Origin: JBAYIE01 sp965279165
GTDB taxonomy: Bacteria; Bacteroidota; Bacteroidia; UKL13-3
Direction: 5' to 3'
DNA: 64,000 bases
NCBI GenBank assembly: GCA_965279165.1
Contig: OZ257140.1
Span: forward strand, 1,860,001 to 1,924,000
Below are positions 18,976 to 26,473 of this stretch, piece after piece; positions within the stretch are counted from its first letter, which is position 1, and every line of letters starts with the position of its first letter. The notes under the pieces are model-generated. The model was given only the letters and a program-made list of their open reading frames with translations. It was not told the origin of the DNA and searched no databases. Position numbers and translations under genes: made by a program.

Positions 18976-19014
18976 ATTTTTTTGAGTAGAATTGCTTAGT
19001 CAAAACCAATCCAT

Positions 19015-19452
19015 ATGCGAATAATTCTGATTTTTGGAATGCTCTCCATGCTAATATCCTGCGGAAATGCAAAACGAGAAATGTTATGTCGAACATGGCA
19101 GGTAAGTGATGTGCAGTTTATTAACGAGAAGGAATCAACCGTAATTACCGATACCATGAAAGGCAATGAAATTGAAGTTGCAAAATTTCAATTGAGGGAT
19201 ATCCTGATGAAGAATATTTATCAGTTTAAAGAGGACGGGTCGTATATAACCGGAAATCAATCCGCTAATTCGGAAGGAAATTGGGAAATGGAGAAGAACG
19301 CCATTCGCTTTATTTCAGGAACCGGAAAAGAGCAAAAAGAGAAAATAGTGCTTATCGAAAAGTTTGAGCGCGACACTTTAATTTTATTGATGCAAAACGA
19401 CCAAACCAGTTTAAAAATAAAGCTTATGTTAACTCCTGTTTTGGTTCATTAA
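19015..19452 (+). CDS. Small lipoprotein, lipocalin-like
   Basis: The 145-residue product has a lipoprotein signal ending SMLISC, so Cys16 should be lipidated. The mature part resembles short lipocalin-like Bacteroidota proteins: CRTWQVSDVQF at the start, YQFKEDGSYITG and GNWEMEKNAIRFI in the middle. The function is unknown. A Rieske protein gene follows 15 bp later on the same strand. The assignment to a lipocalin-type barrel is inferred from this pattern only. Confidence 0.7.
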   Translation: MRIILIFGMLSMLISCGNAKREMLCRTWQVSDVQFINEKESTVITDTMKGNEIEVAKFQLRDILMKNIYQFKEDGSYITGNQSANSEGNWEMEKNAIRFISGTGKEQKEKIVLIEKFERDTLILLMQNDQTSLKIKLMLTPVLVH

Positions 19453-19467
19453 TTAAACCGTATTCAC

Positions 19468-19806
19468 TTGCGTTGGATAAAAATTTACGATTTTAAATTA
19501 CATGGAAGTGAGCCTCAGTTAAAGGGTTCCGTTAGAAGTGTAGAAGTTGAAAACAAACGTATTTGTTTGGTTTACGATGGTCAAAATTATTATGCCATGG
19601 ACGATCGTTGTCCGCATGCAGGAGCCAGATTTGGAGCCGGCGGATGGTGCGAACAAGGTCAATTGATTTGTCCGGTGCACCGCCACAAATTTGATGTGCA
19701 AACCGGAAGAGGCTCCATGGGAGATTATGTTGAAACGTATTTAGTAGAAAAAAGAGAAGAGGGTGTTTTTGTTGGATTTAAGAGGAAGAAATGGTGGAGG
19801 ATTTGA
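19468..19806 (+). CDS. Rieske [2Fe-2S] ferredoxin-like protein
   Basis: The 112-residue product starts at TTG. It has the Rieske ligand pattern C-P-H-A-G-A-R-F and C-P-V-H-R-H-K-F-D, giving two Cys and two His for a [2Fe-2S] cluster. It has no membrane segment and no oxygenase domain, so it resembles the small soluble Rieske ferredoxins that feed electrons to oxygenases or nitrite reductase. No partner enzyme is adjacent. It is 15 bp after the lipoprotein gene and probably co-transcribed. Confidence 0.85.
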   Translation: MRWIKIYDFKLHGSEPQLKGSVRSVEVENKRICLVYDGQNYYAMDDRCPHAGARFGAGGWCEQGQLICPVHRHKFDVQTGRGSMGDYVETYLVEKREEGVFVGFKRKKWWRI

Positions 19807-19823
19807 ATGATGAATGTTTTAAT

Positions 19824-19870
19824 CCCGCGCGATAAAAACAAGGAGGTACGACGTAGTTTTTACATGCGGG
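19824..19870. terminator. Inverted repeat after the Rieske gene
   Basis: Arms CCCGC (19824-19828) and GCGGG (19866-19870), with TAAAAAC (19833-19839) and GTTTTTA (19856-19862) inside, give a 12-bp interrupted stem with a 16-base loop. It starts 17 bp after the stop codon. There is no T-run, so it could be a palindromic repeat as well as a terminator. Confidence 0.4.
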
Positions 19871-19871
19871 A

Positions 19872-19913
19872 ATGAATGATGGATGATGGATGATGGATGA
19901 GGAGTGAATGGGG
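19872..19913. repeat. Heptamer array downstream of the Rieske gene
   Basis: Units are ATGAATG, three copies of ATGGATG, AGGAGTG and AATGGGG in constant 7-bp phase. A short related stretch (GAATGATGAATG) directly follows the Rieske stop at 19805-19816. The region carries no open frame. Confidence 0.7.
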
Positions 19914-20071
19914 AGGTTAGTTGTTCAAGGGATATAAATAGTCAACTTGTTTTTAGTAAAAGCAACGCTAACATTTCAATATATTACCAAATTAAAATCA
20001 CGATAATTTATTCAGATTCTTGCTAACGAAAGGGTTTGTAGAAACTTTTTTTTTGCCAAATTTGTAGGCTG

Positions 20072-20839
20072 ATGAACAGGCCTATCTTCAATCACAGAAC
20101 TTCCGATCGACTACTTCCCCGGCGAAAATCGATTCGATTAAAAGGATATGATTATGCGCAAGCTGGTTTATATTTTATTACAACCTGCTGTCAGAACAGG
20201 AAACATTATTTCGGAAAAATTGAAAACGGAAAAATGCTATTAAACGAAGCCGGATTGATGGTTGCAAATCAATGGGTACAATTACCAAACAGATTTAAAA
20301 ATGTCGAATTGCATGAATTTGTAGTTATGCCAAATCATTTTCATGCAATTTTAGAAATTGTTGACGAAACGACGATTGAAACGACGACCGTTGAAGCGAC
20401 CGTTAAAGCGACCGTTGCGGCGACTGTTGCGGCGACCCTTGTGGTCGCCCGCAACCAGAATAATACTAGTGAATTGATATTGGAGGGCGGGCAACCACAA
20501 GGGGTTGCCCCGACGGCGACGACGACGACGACAAAAGAAACGACGACGACGACGACGACAAAAGAAGCGACGACGAAAAAAGCAACGACGAATGAAATAA
20601 CGACGATGAAAGAAACGAAAAAAACAGTTGGAGATATCATTGGAGCATTTTTATCGATTGTAACAGTTGAATATATCCGTGGCGTTAAAACATTGAATTG
20701 GCCACCGTTCGATGGAAAATTATGGCAACGCAACTATTATGAAATCATTATACGCAACCATACTTCATTTCAACGAATTGGTAATTATATTAAAAATAAT
20801 CCCGCGAAATGGAGGGAAGACAATTTTCATTTGAAATAA
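20072..20839 (+). CDS. REP-associated tyrosine transposase (RAYT, Y1_Tnp/IS200-like)
   Basis: The 255-residue product begins KSIRLKGYDYAQAGLYFITT and has the HUH pair His89/His91 (MPNHFHAIL) and the catalytic tyrosine at 222/223 (NYYEIIIRN), ending NPAKWREDNFH. RAYTs are single-copy domesticated IS200-type enzymes that act on REP palindromes. Between the HUH pair and the tyrosine helix lies an unusual ~88-residue Thr-rich linker (~98-185) encoded by ACG repeats and two palindromes. Ordinary RAYTs are nearer 165-200 residues. A third matching palindrome lies downstream. Confidence 0.88.
   Translation: MNRPIFNHRTSDRLLPRRKSIRLKGYDYAQAGLYFITTCCQNRKHYFGKIENGKMLLNEAGLMVANQWVQLPNRFKNVELHEFVVMPNHFHAILEIVDETTIETTTVEATVKATVAATVAATLVVARNQNNTSELILEGGQPQGVAPTATTTTTKETTTTTTTKEATTKKATTNEITTMKETKKTVGDIIGAFLSIVTVEYIRGVKTLNWPPFDGKLWQRNYYEIIIRNHTSFQRIGNYIKNNPAKWREDNFHLK
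20426..20455. repeat. REP-like palindrome 1, inside the RAYT gene
   Basis: Inner stem GGCGACC (20431-20437) and GGTCGCC (20443-20449) around loop CTTGT, extended by GTTGC (20426-20430) and GCAAC (20451-20455) with one bulged C. Read on the minus strand the loop is ACAAG, as in palindromes 2 and 3. Confidence 0.75.
20489..20510. repeat. REP-like palindrome 2, inside the RAYT gene
   Basis: Arms GGGCAACC (20489-20496) and GGTTGCCC (20503-20510) enclose ACAAGG. It is in frame and encodes the segment QPQGVA. Loop and stem layout match palindromes 1 and 3. Confidence 0.8.
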
Positions 20840-20884
20840 ATTATTAAAGGTTTATTTGGTATGAAGAATTGGTTAATGAAATTG

Positions 20885-20938
20885 GTTGGGGTAATTTTTA
20901 GGGGTAACCAAAAGGGTAACCACAAGGGTTACCCCAAC
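20885..20938. repeat. REP-like palindrome 3 with extra half-sites, downstream of RAYT
   Basis: Arms GGGTAACC (20914-20921) and GGTTACCC (20927-20934) enclose ACAAG. A third half-site GGGGTAACC lies at 20901-20909, and GTTGGGGTAA (20885-20894) pairs perfectly with TTACCCCAAC (20929-20938) as an alternative fold. It lies between the convergent RAYT and lptB genes. Confidence 0.8.
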
Positions 20939-20976
20939 AGAGATCTCCCAACGGGATAAACTGGTTTTATATTTTC

Positions 20977-21699
20977 TTACCGGAGAACAAAATTCTCACC
21001 TAAATATACTTTTCGAACGATTGGGTCGTCGGCTAATTCGCGGGCGGTACCGGCTTTTAGAATTTTACCTTCGAACAACAAATAAGCACGGTCTACAATA
21101 GATAAGGTTTCATGTACATTATGGTCGGTAATCAAAATACCGATATTGCGGTGCTTTAATTTTGCCACAATCTGTTGTATGTCTTCAACAGCAATTGGAT
21201 CCACACCTGCAAATGGTTCATCCAATAAAATAAATTTAGGATTTACAGCTAGCGCGCGTGCTATTTCACATCTTCTTCTTTCGCCACCACTCAACACATT
21301 TCCAAGGTTATGGCGCACCCTTTCTAAACCAAATTCGGCAATTAAAGATTCTGTTTTTTCCTTTTGTTCTGATTTTTTAAGGTTGGTCATTTCAAGTACA
21401 GCCCGAATATTATCTTCAACACTTAGGGTACGAAATACCGATGCTTCTTGTGGTAAATAACCCAATCCTTTTTGTGCTCTTTTATACATGGGCATTGAAG
21501 TAATATCTTCTTCTCCCAACAAAACACGTCCTTCATCCGGCTTTACAATACCAATGGTCATGTAAAACGAAGTAGTTTTACCGGCCCCATTTGGCCCAAG
21601 TAATCCAACACATTCTCCTTGGTTAACATTAAAGGAAACGTGGTCGACCACCGTACGCTTTTTGTATTTTTTTACCAGATTTTCGGTTTGCAGCAACAT
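20977..21699 (-). CDS. lptB: LPS export ABC transporter ATPase LptB
   Basis: The 240-residue product is a stand-alone ABC ATPase: Walker A GPNGAGKTT, signature LSGGERRRCEIARAL, Walker B FILLDEPFAGVDP and switch His in ITDHNVHE. The GLGYLPQEASVFR Q-loop and the FAGVDP sequence are typical of LptB, which powers lipopolysaccharide extraction with LptFG. The partner genes are not in the window. It is four bases downstream of glyS on the same strand, so they share a transcript. Confidence 0.93.
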   Translation of the reverse strand: MLLQTENLVKKYKKRTVVDHVSFNVNQGECVGLLGPNGAGKTTSFYMTIGIVKPDEGRVLLGEEDITSMPMYKRAQKGLGYLPQEASVFRTLSVEDNIRAVLEMTNLKKSEQKEKTESLIAEFGLERVRHNLGNVLSGGERRRCEIARALAVNPKFILLDEPFAGVDPIAVEDIQQIVAKLKHRNIGILITDHNVHETLSIVDRAYLLFEGKILKAGTARELADDPIVRKVYLGENFVLR

Positions 21700-21703
21700 G
21701 GTA

Positions 21704-23155
21704 CTAAGATAATAACTTTCTCCAGTTCATTTCTTCGGCAAGTATTTCTTTTATTTTCGACATGGCAATTCTTTCTTGAACCATGGTATCGCGATATCGA
21801 ATGGTAACGGTATTGTTTTCAAGTGTTTCGTGGTCGATGGTTATGCAAAATGGCGTTCCAATTGCATCTTGCCGACGGTAGCGTTTTCCGATTGCATCTT
21901 TTTCTTCATAAAAACAGGTGTAGTCTAATTTTAATTCATCCATCAACAACCTTGCTTTTTCTGGTAATCCATCTTTTTTAGTCAAAGGGAAGATGGCAAC
22001 TTTTACCGGAGCTAACAATGGAGGTAACTTTAATACCACCCTAGTGTCTTGCTTATCGCCTTCACCAACTACTTCTTCTTTATACGATGCACATAAAGTT
22101 GCCAAAAATAAACGATCGAGTCCGATGGACGTTTCGATTACATAAGGAATATAATTCTGGTTTATTTCAGAATCAAAGTATTGTAACTTTTTGCCCGACA
22201 ATTCCTGGTGATTTTTTAAGTCAAAATCGGTTCGGCTATGAATACCTTCCATTTCCTTAAATCCAAATGGGAAATTGAATTCGATATCTACGGCAGCATC
22301 CGCATAATGGGCTAGTTTAACATGATCATGAAAACGGTAATTGTTTTCGCCAAAACCAAGTTTATGGTGCCAGTTCATTCTCGCCTCTTTCCAAAATGCA
22401 TACCATTCTTGTTGGGTACCCGGACGGATAAAAAACTGCATTTCCATTTGTTCAAACTCACGCATCCGCATAATAAATTGACGCGCAATAATTTCGTTTC
22501 GAAATGCTTTTCCGGTTTGGGCTATGCCAAATGGAATCTTCATCCTGCCGGTTTTCTGAACATTCAAAAAGTTTACAAATATTCCTTGTGCTGTTTCCGG
22601 TCTAAGGTATACTTTATCCGCATCTTCTGCCATTGCTCCCATTTCGGTTGCAAACATCAAATTAAATTGGCGTACCTCTGTCCAGTTGCGGGTGCCACTT
22701 ATCGGACAAGCAATTTCATGTTGTTCAATTAATGTTTTAAGTTCACCTAAATTATTGTCGAGCAATGCTTGGTCGAGTGCAGTTTGCAACTCTTGCGCTT
22801 TGTTTGTTTTGCCGTCTTTTTCATAGCGGGTAATTTTATCCTCCAACAATTGATCGGCACGGTATCTTTTTTTCGAATCCTTGTTATCAATCATTGGATC
22901 GCTAAAGCCATCCACATGTCCGCTGGCTTTCCAAACTTTAGGATGCATAAAAATGGCGGCATCAATTCCTACTATATTTTCGTGCATCTGCACCATTGCT
23001 TTCCACCAATATTGGCGCAAGTTGTTTTTAAGCTCAGTTCCATTTTGGCCATAATCATATACTGCTCCTAATCCATCATAAATTTCGCTTGAAGGAAAAA
23101 CAAAACCATACTCTTTGGCATGGGAAACAACTTTCTTAAATAGCTCTTCTGACAT
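21704..23155 (-). CDS. glyS: Glycine--tRNA ligase (single-subunit type)
   Basis: The 483-residue product is the alpha2-type class II synthetase, marked by YDGLGAVYDYGQNGTELKNNL near the start, FAIAQTGKAFRNEI-type motif 2 followed by FIMRMREFEQMEMQFF, and a C-terminal anticodon-binding domain beginning PPLLAPVKVAIFPL. It charges tRNA-Gly. No separate alpha and beta subunit genes are expected with this form. It heads a two-gene unit with lptB. Confidence 0.95.
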   Translation of the reverse strand: MSEELFKKVVSHAKEYGFVFPSSEIYDGLGAVYDYGQNGTELKNNLRQYWWKAMVQMHENIVGIDAAIFMHPKVWKASGHVDGFSDPMIDNKDSKKRYRADQLLEDKITRYEKDGKTNKAQELQTALDQALLDNNLGELKTLIEQHEIACPISGTRNWTEVRQFNLMFATEMGAMAEDADKVYLRPETAQGIFVNFLNVQKTGRMKIPFGIAQTGKAFRNEIIARQFIMRMREFEQMEMQFFIRPGTQQEWYAFWKEARMNWHHKLGFGENNYRFHDHVKLAHYADAAVDIEFNFPFGFKEMEGIHSRTDFDLKNHQELSGKKLQYFDSEINQNYIPYVIETSIGLDRLFLATLCASYKEEVVGEGDKQDTRVVLKLPPLLAPVKVAIFPLTKKDGLPEKARLLMDELKLDYTCFYEEKDAIGKRYRRQDAIGTPFCITIDHETLENNTVTIRYRDTMVQERIAMSKIKEILAEEMNWRKLLS

Positions 23156-23490
23156 AAGGTGCGAAAATAACGCTTCGCAGCAAATACCACGCCTAAATCC
23201 TAAAATATTTAAGGTGTAATATTTTTCGCTTGCTTATAATTTGGGGCTTACCCAGCATGTTTTATACTACGTTTCGTTCCTCAACTTGTATAAATACAGC
23301 GGGGTCACGTGCTACGCTGTATCTCCTAAAGTTTGCGAGTACACAAACTTCAGGAGGATGCCGCTGCGCCCGTTAAGCCGGGCATTATGCAAATAATAAG
23401 CTGTTTCGTTTTTTAAAATCCACCTTGTTGAAGATAAAGGTTTAGTTAATAAAAGATTGCATAAATACAACAAGGATTCGGCCAAATGAA
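23156..23490. other. Intergenic region with three hairpins
   Basis: No gene is visible in this 335-bp gap upstream of both glyS (minus) and the histidine kinase (plus). Three inverted repeats follow each other: TACAGCG/CGCTGTA (23295-23301, 23315-23321), an 11-bp stem with one mismatch at 23325-23335 and 23344-23354, and GCCCG/CGGGC (23368-23372, 23379-23383). None has a T-run. They may be a repeat element or a leader structure. Confidence 0.5.
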
Positions 23491-23506
23491 ATGAAATTAG
23501 ATACGC

Positions 23507-23537
23507 TTTTTGAGGCTCGAATATTTAATCTATATTG
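23507..23537 (+). promoter_or_regulatory. Candidate promoter of the 23.5-kb two-component operon
   Basis: TTTTTG (23507-23512), an 18-bp spacer and TATATTG (23531-23537) fit the Bacteroidota -33/-7 layout. It lies 22 bp before the ATG at 23560 and inside the longer alternative frame, which supports the shorter start. Confidence 0.35.
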
Positions 23538-23559
23538 TGGTCCTTTATGTACCATTTGC

Positions 23560-24681
23560 ATGAATAAGCCCGGAATAATTTTCGCTTTTGTTTCTGTGTA
23601 TGCTATTGCAGCATTTACGTGGTGGACAATTGCACATATTCAATCGTCGGAAACCATTTACCAAACCGGAAAGGAAAATATCGAATTGCTCTGTTATAAG
23701 GCCAGTAGCGATGTTTCGGGTGCAATTGCGCAGGAACTTTTTCGCGATACAAACCAGCTCAAAGAGTATGTAAAATTTAATTTCCCATTGCTGGAAATAG
23801 TTTTTGTAGAATCGGAAAAACAAGCAAATCCAATGGATTATTTTTTGATTCGTCCGCTGCAAAGCGAATACGATAAATTGGATTTAAAGCGAACCCGTAA
23901 TGTATATATGTATGGGGCGGAAGGTATAGTGATGGTGTTGTTGTTAATCTGGGGAATTGTATGGATCTACCAGAGTTTGCACACCCGATTGTCGTTCAAT
24001 AAACAACAAAACAATTTCATGCTTTCCATAACCCACGAATTGAAAACACCGCTTTCTTCCGTAAAATTATACATCGAAACATTGTTGAAAAGAGACTTGG
24101 ATAAGGAACAGTCGAAGCTCATTTTAAGAAATTCGTTGAGTGAATTGATACGGTTGAAAGACCTTGTGAACAATATTCTCATGGCTGCACAACTTGAAAA
24201 TAAAAAATTTGAGTTGATGGAAACCGAAGTTAGTTTGAGTACCGTTGCGGCTGAAACATTTGAAAAATATGTTTTACCCCGATCCTTACACCATAGGTTT
24301 AGCTGCTTGATCGAACCGGAAGTATTTATAGAAGCAGACGCAACCGGTTTAGAAATATTGATAACCAATCTGTTATCCAATGCAAACAAATATGGAGGTG
24401 CAGATGGTAAAGTTGAGTTAAAGGTATTTACGGAAAACCACAAAGCGTATCTTTCGGTTTCGGATACCGGTATTGGAATCCAGGATGAGGATAAAAAGCA
24501 TTTGTTCAAACGTTTTTACCGTTCAGGCGACGAACAAACCAGAAAGTCGAAAGGAACAGGATTGGGTTTGTTTATTGTAAAAAACCTGTTAAATCTTATG
24601 AAGGCAGAGATATTAATCAAAGACAACCAACCTAAAGGCACTATATTCGAAATTACATTTGCAAAATATAATGCCATATAG
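23560..24681 (+). CDS. Membrane sensor histidine kinase
   Basis: I chose the ATG at 23560, giving 373 residues that start MNKPGIIFAFVSVYAIAAF directly with the first membrane helix; a frame from 23491 adds 23 residues. Two helices flank a ~90-residue extracytoplasmic region. The HisKA domain has His159 (SITHELKTPLSSVKLY), followed by NLLSNANKYG, DTGIGI, LFKRFYRS and GTGLGLFIV. No HAMP domain is evident. It overlaps the response regulator that follows by 11 bp. The signal is unknown. Confidence 0.9.
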   Translation: MNKPGIIFAFVSVYAIAAFTWWTIAHIQSSETIYQTGKENIELLCYKASSDVSGAIAQELFRDTNQLKEYVKFNFPLLEIVFVESEKQANPMDYFLIRPLQSEYDKLDLKRTRNVYMYGAEGIVMVLLLIWGIVWIYQSLHTRLSFNKQQNNFMLSITHELKTPLSSVKLYIETLLKRDLDKEQSKLILRNSLSELIRLKDLVNNILMAAQLENKKFELMETEVSLSTVAAETFEKYVLPRSLHHRFSCLIEPEVFIEADATGLEILITNLLSNANKYGGADGKVELKVFTENHKAYLSVSDTGIGIQDEDKKHLFKRFYRSGDEQTRKSKGTGLGLFIVKNLLNLMKAEILIKDNQPKGTIFEITFAKYNAI

Positions 24682-25369
24682 AATACTCGTTGTTGAAGAT
24701 GAAGAGCATATTCAGCATGCACTTAAATTGAATTTAGAGCTGGAAGGTTATTTCGTGCATGTTGCAGGAGATGGAAATACTGCAGTGAAAGACTTCAGGA
24801 ACCAGAAATTTGATTTGGTTGTATTGGATATAATGTTGCCAGAAATGGATGGTCTAATGGTTTGTGAAAATATTCGCATGCACAATGCCAATGTTCCGGT
24901 ATTATTTCTTTCAGCAAAAAACACACCTGCCGATCGAATAAATGGTTTAAGAAAAGGTGCCGATGATTATTTAACCAAGCCATTTGACTTGGAAGAGTTG
25001 TTGTTGCGAATTAAGAAATTGATTGATAAAAACCAGAAATTACAACAACACTCAGAGAACAAATTAGGAACAGAAGTAAAGTTTGGTGATAACTGGATTA
25101 ATTTCGAAAGCTACGAAGCAAAAGGAGTTAATGGGAAACTGGATTTAACAAAAAAGGAAATTCTACTCATGAAGTTGCTGATTGAAAATAAGAACCAGGT
25201 TGTAAGCAGAGAACATATTTTGAAGGTAGTTTGGGATTATAATGTTATTCCCAATACGCGAACCATTGATAATTTCATACTTGCCCTCCGCAAATACTTT
25301 GAAATTGATCCGAAAAACCCAACGTATATCCAATCTGTTCGCGGAGTTGGGTATAAATTTGTTAGTTAA
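24671..25369 (+). CDS. OmpR-family response regulator
   Basis: The ATG at 24671 (MPYRILVVEDEEH) lies inside the 3' end of the kinase gene, an 11-bp overlap that indicates translational coupling; a TTG at 24659 is less likely. The 232-residue product has a receiver with Asp53 (VLDIMLPEMDG) and Lys103 (TKPF), and an OmpR winged helix from about residue 130 (TRTIDNFILALRKYF, VRGVGYKF). It is the partner of the preceding kinase. Confidence 0.93.
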   Translation: MPYRILVVEDEEHIQHALKLNLELEGYFVHVAGDGNTAVKDFRNQKFDLVVLDIMLPEMDGLMVCENIRMHNANVPVLFLSAKNTPADRINGLRKGADDYLTKPFDLEELLLRIKKLIDKNQKLQQHSENKLGTEVKFGDNWINFESYEAKGVNGKLDLTKKEILLMKLLIENKNQVVSREHILKVVWDYNVIPNTRTIDNFILALRKYFEIDPKNPTYIQSVRGVGYKFVS

Positions 25370-25403
25370 TTTATTTTTCAACATTCTCGGTTGATATTGT
25401 ATG

Positions 25404-25440
25404 ATTAATACGATTTTTTTATTAAAAAAATCCGCTTAAT
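25404..25440. terminator. AT-rich hairpin after the response regulator
   Basis: ATTAA(tac)GATTTTTTT at 25404-25420 pairs with AAAAAAATC(cgc)TTAAT at 25424-25440 around ATT. The stem is 14 pairs with an internal loop of three. It sits 35 bp after the stop and before the crotonase gene, so it is a plausible terminator. Confidence 0.4.
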
Positions 25441-25498
25441 GTTGCGCAGCTTTAATAAAGAAGCTTACAATTTTAAAATTAACGTTTACGTATAAAAA

Positions 25499-26290
25499 AT
25501 GAGCACAGCAATTATGTATCAAACGATACTCACCAAGGTTGAAAAGGAAATCATGTACATCACCATCAACCGCGAACCGAAATTAAACGCATTAAACATA
25601 CAAACCTTAAAGGACATACGGGATGCGGTTCTTAGTACTTACGATGATCCTTCTGTTAAGGGAATAATTCTAACGGGAGCCGGTCCTAAAGCATTTGCTG
25701 CAGGAGCAGATATTGCAGAATTTGCAAACTTTAATGTGGAAGAAGGAACAAAAATGAGTGCCGAAGGACATGCAGTTTTAAATGCGGTGGAAAAATGTCC
25801 AAAGCCCGTAATTGCTGCAGTAAACGGATTTGCTTTGGGAGGAGGAAATGAATTGGCTATGTCGTGCCATATTCGTATTGCATCTCAAAACGCAAAATTT
25901 GGTCAACCGGAAGTGAATTTAGGTATCACACCGGGTTATGCAGGAACACAGCGACTGGCACAACTCATTGGAAAAGGTCGCGCATTGGAATTACTAATGA
26001 CCGGAGATTCTATTAATGCAGAAGATGCTTACCGTTTAGGGTTGGTTAACCACGTGGTTACCTTGGAAGAGTTGATTCCTAAATGCGAAGAAATTCTCAA
26101 TAAAATAAAAACCAAATCACCTTTGGCTATTTCTTCGGTAATCCATTGTGTAAATGCATTCTATGAAAAGAAACTGGATGGCAACAATGTGGAGATAAAT
26201 GAATTCGGTAACTTTTTTGGTTCCGAAGACTTTAAAGAAGGAACTACTGCGTTTATTGAAAAAAGAAAAGCGGAGTTTAAGGGGAAGTAG
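25499..26290 (+). CDS. Enoyl-CoA hydratase/crotonase family protein
   Basis: The 263-residue product has the crotonase oxyanion-hole segment KAFAAGADIAEF, then GFALGGGNELAMSC and FGQPEVNLGITPGYAGTQRL, supplying both glutamates used by hydratases. This supports true enoyl-CoA hydratase activity in fatty-acid or butyrate-type metabolism; the exact substrate cannot be read. It stands alone with no other beta-oxidation gene nearby. A heptamer repeat and an IS4 element follow its stop. Confidence 0.9.
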   Translation: MSTAIMYQTILTKVEKEIMYITINREPKLNALNIQTLKDIRDAVLSTYDDPSVKGIILTGAGPKAFAAGADIAEFANFNVEEGTKMSAEGHAVLNAVEKCPKPVIAAVNGFALGGGNELAMSCHIRIASQNAKFGQPEVNLGITPGYAGTQRLAQLIGKGRALELLMTGDSINAEDAYRLGLVNHVVTLEELIPKCEEILNKIKTKSPLAISSVIHCVNAFYEKKLDGNNVEINEFGNFFGSEDFKEGTTAFIEKRKAEFKGK

Positions 26291-26297
26291 GGTAATA

Positions 26298-26360
26298 GAC
26301 ATTGGTCATTGGTCAGTAGTCATTAGTCAGTAGTCATTTGTCATTAGTCAGTTGTCATTT
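26298..26360. repeat. Heptamer array after the crotonase gene
   Basis: Nine contiguous 7-mers begin 8 bp after the stop codon. Unit types are GACATTG, GTCATTG, GTCAGTA, GTCATTA, GTCATTT and GTCAGTT, all with core G-W-C-A-K-T. It ends 15 bp before the palindrome that the IS interrupted. Confidence 0.85.
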
Positions 26361-26387
26361 GACAACACGTTCTCGCGGACGTCACGT

Positions 26388-26403
26388 CATTAGTGTTCGA
26401 AAC
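26388..26403 (+). repeat. Left terminal inverted repeat of the IS4 element
   Basis: CATTAGTGTTCGAAAC, exactly complementary to 27627-27642. Confidence 0.85.
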
Positions 26404-26473
26404 ATTATACAGCAGATAATTTTGTAGAGAAGTTTTCCTTTAAATTGAGTTAGCTCAAGGAGAACTTTGATAT

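Larger units (their letters stand above)
20363..20620 (+). repeat. ACG/GCGACC trinucleotide-rich stretch inside the RAYT gene
   Basis: Two low-complexity blocks flank the in-gene palindromes. The left block (~20363-20437) is rich in ACGACG and GCGACC units; the right block (~20511-20615) has long ACG runs broken by AAAGAA. They stay in frame, encoding mostly Thr with Ala, Lys and Glu. Length change in multiples of three would leave the enzyme intact. Confidence 0.75.

Noticed and set aside
20341..20733. Antisense frame rich in Val and Ser over the RAYT linker
   Set aside because: A by-product of the ACG repeats read in reverse; no start context or homology pattern.
23272..23390. Integron attC site
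   Set aside because: A GTTAAGC core-like sequence is present, but the partner core is imperfect, two separate hairpins lie inside instead of one long stem, and no integrase is nearby.
23156..23490. T-box or other riboswitch before glyS
   Set aside because: No T-box sequence, specifier loop or terminator/antiterminator pair could be found.
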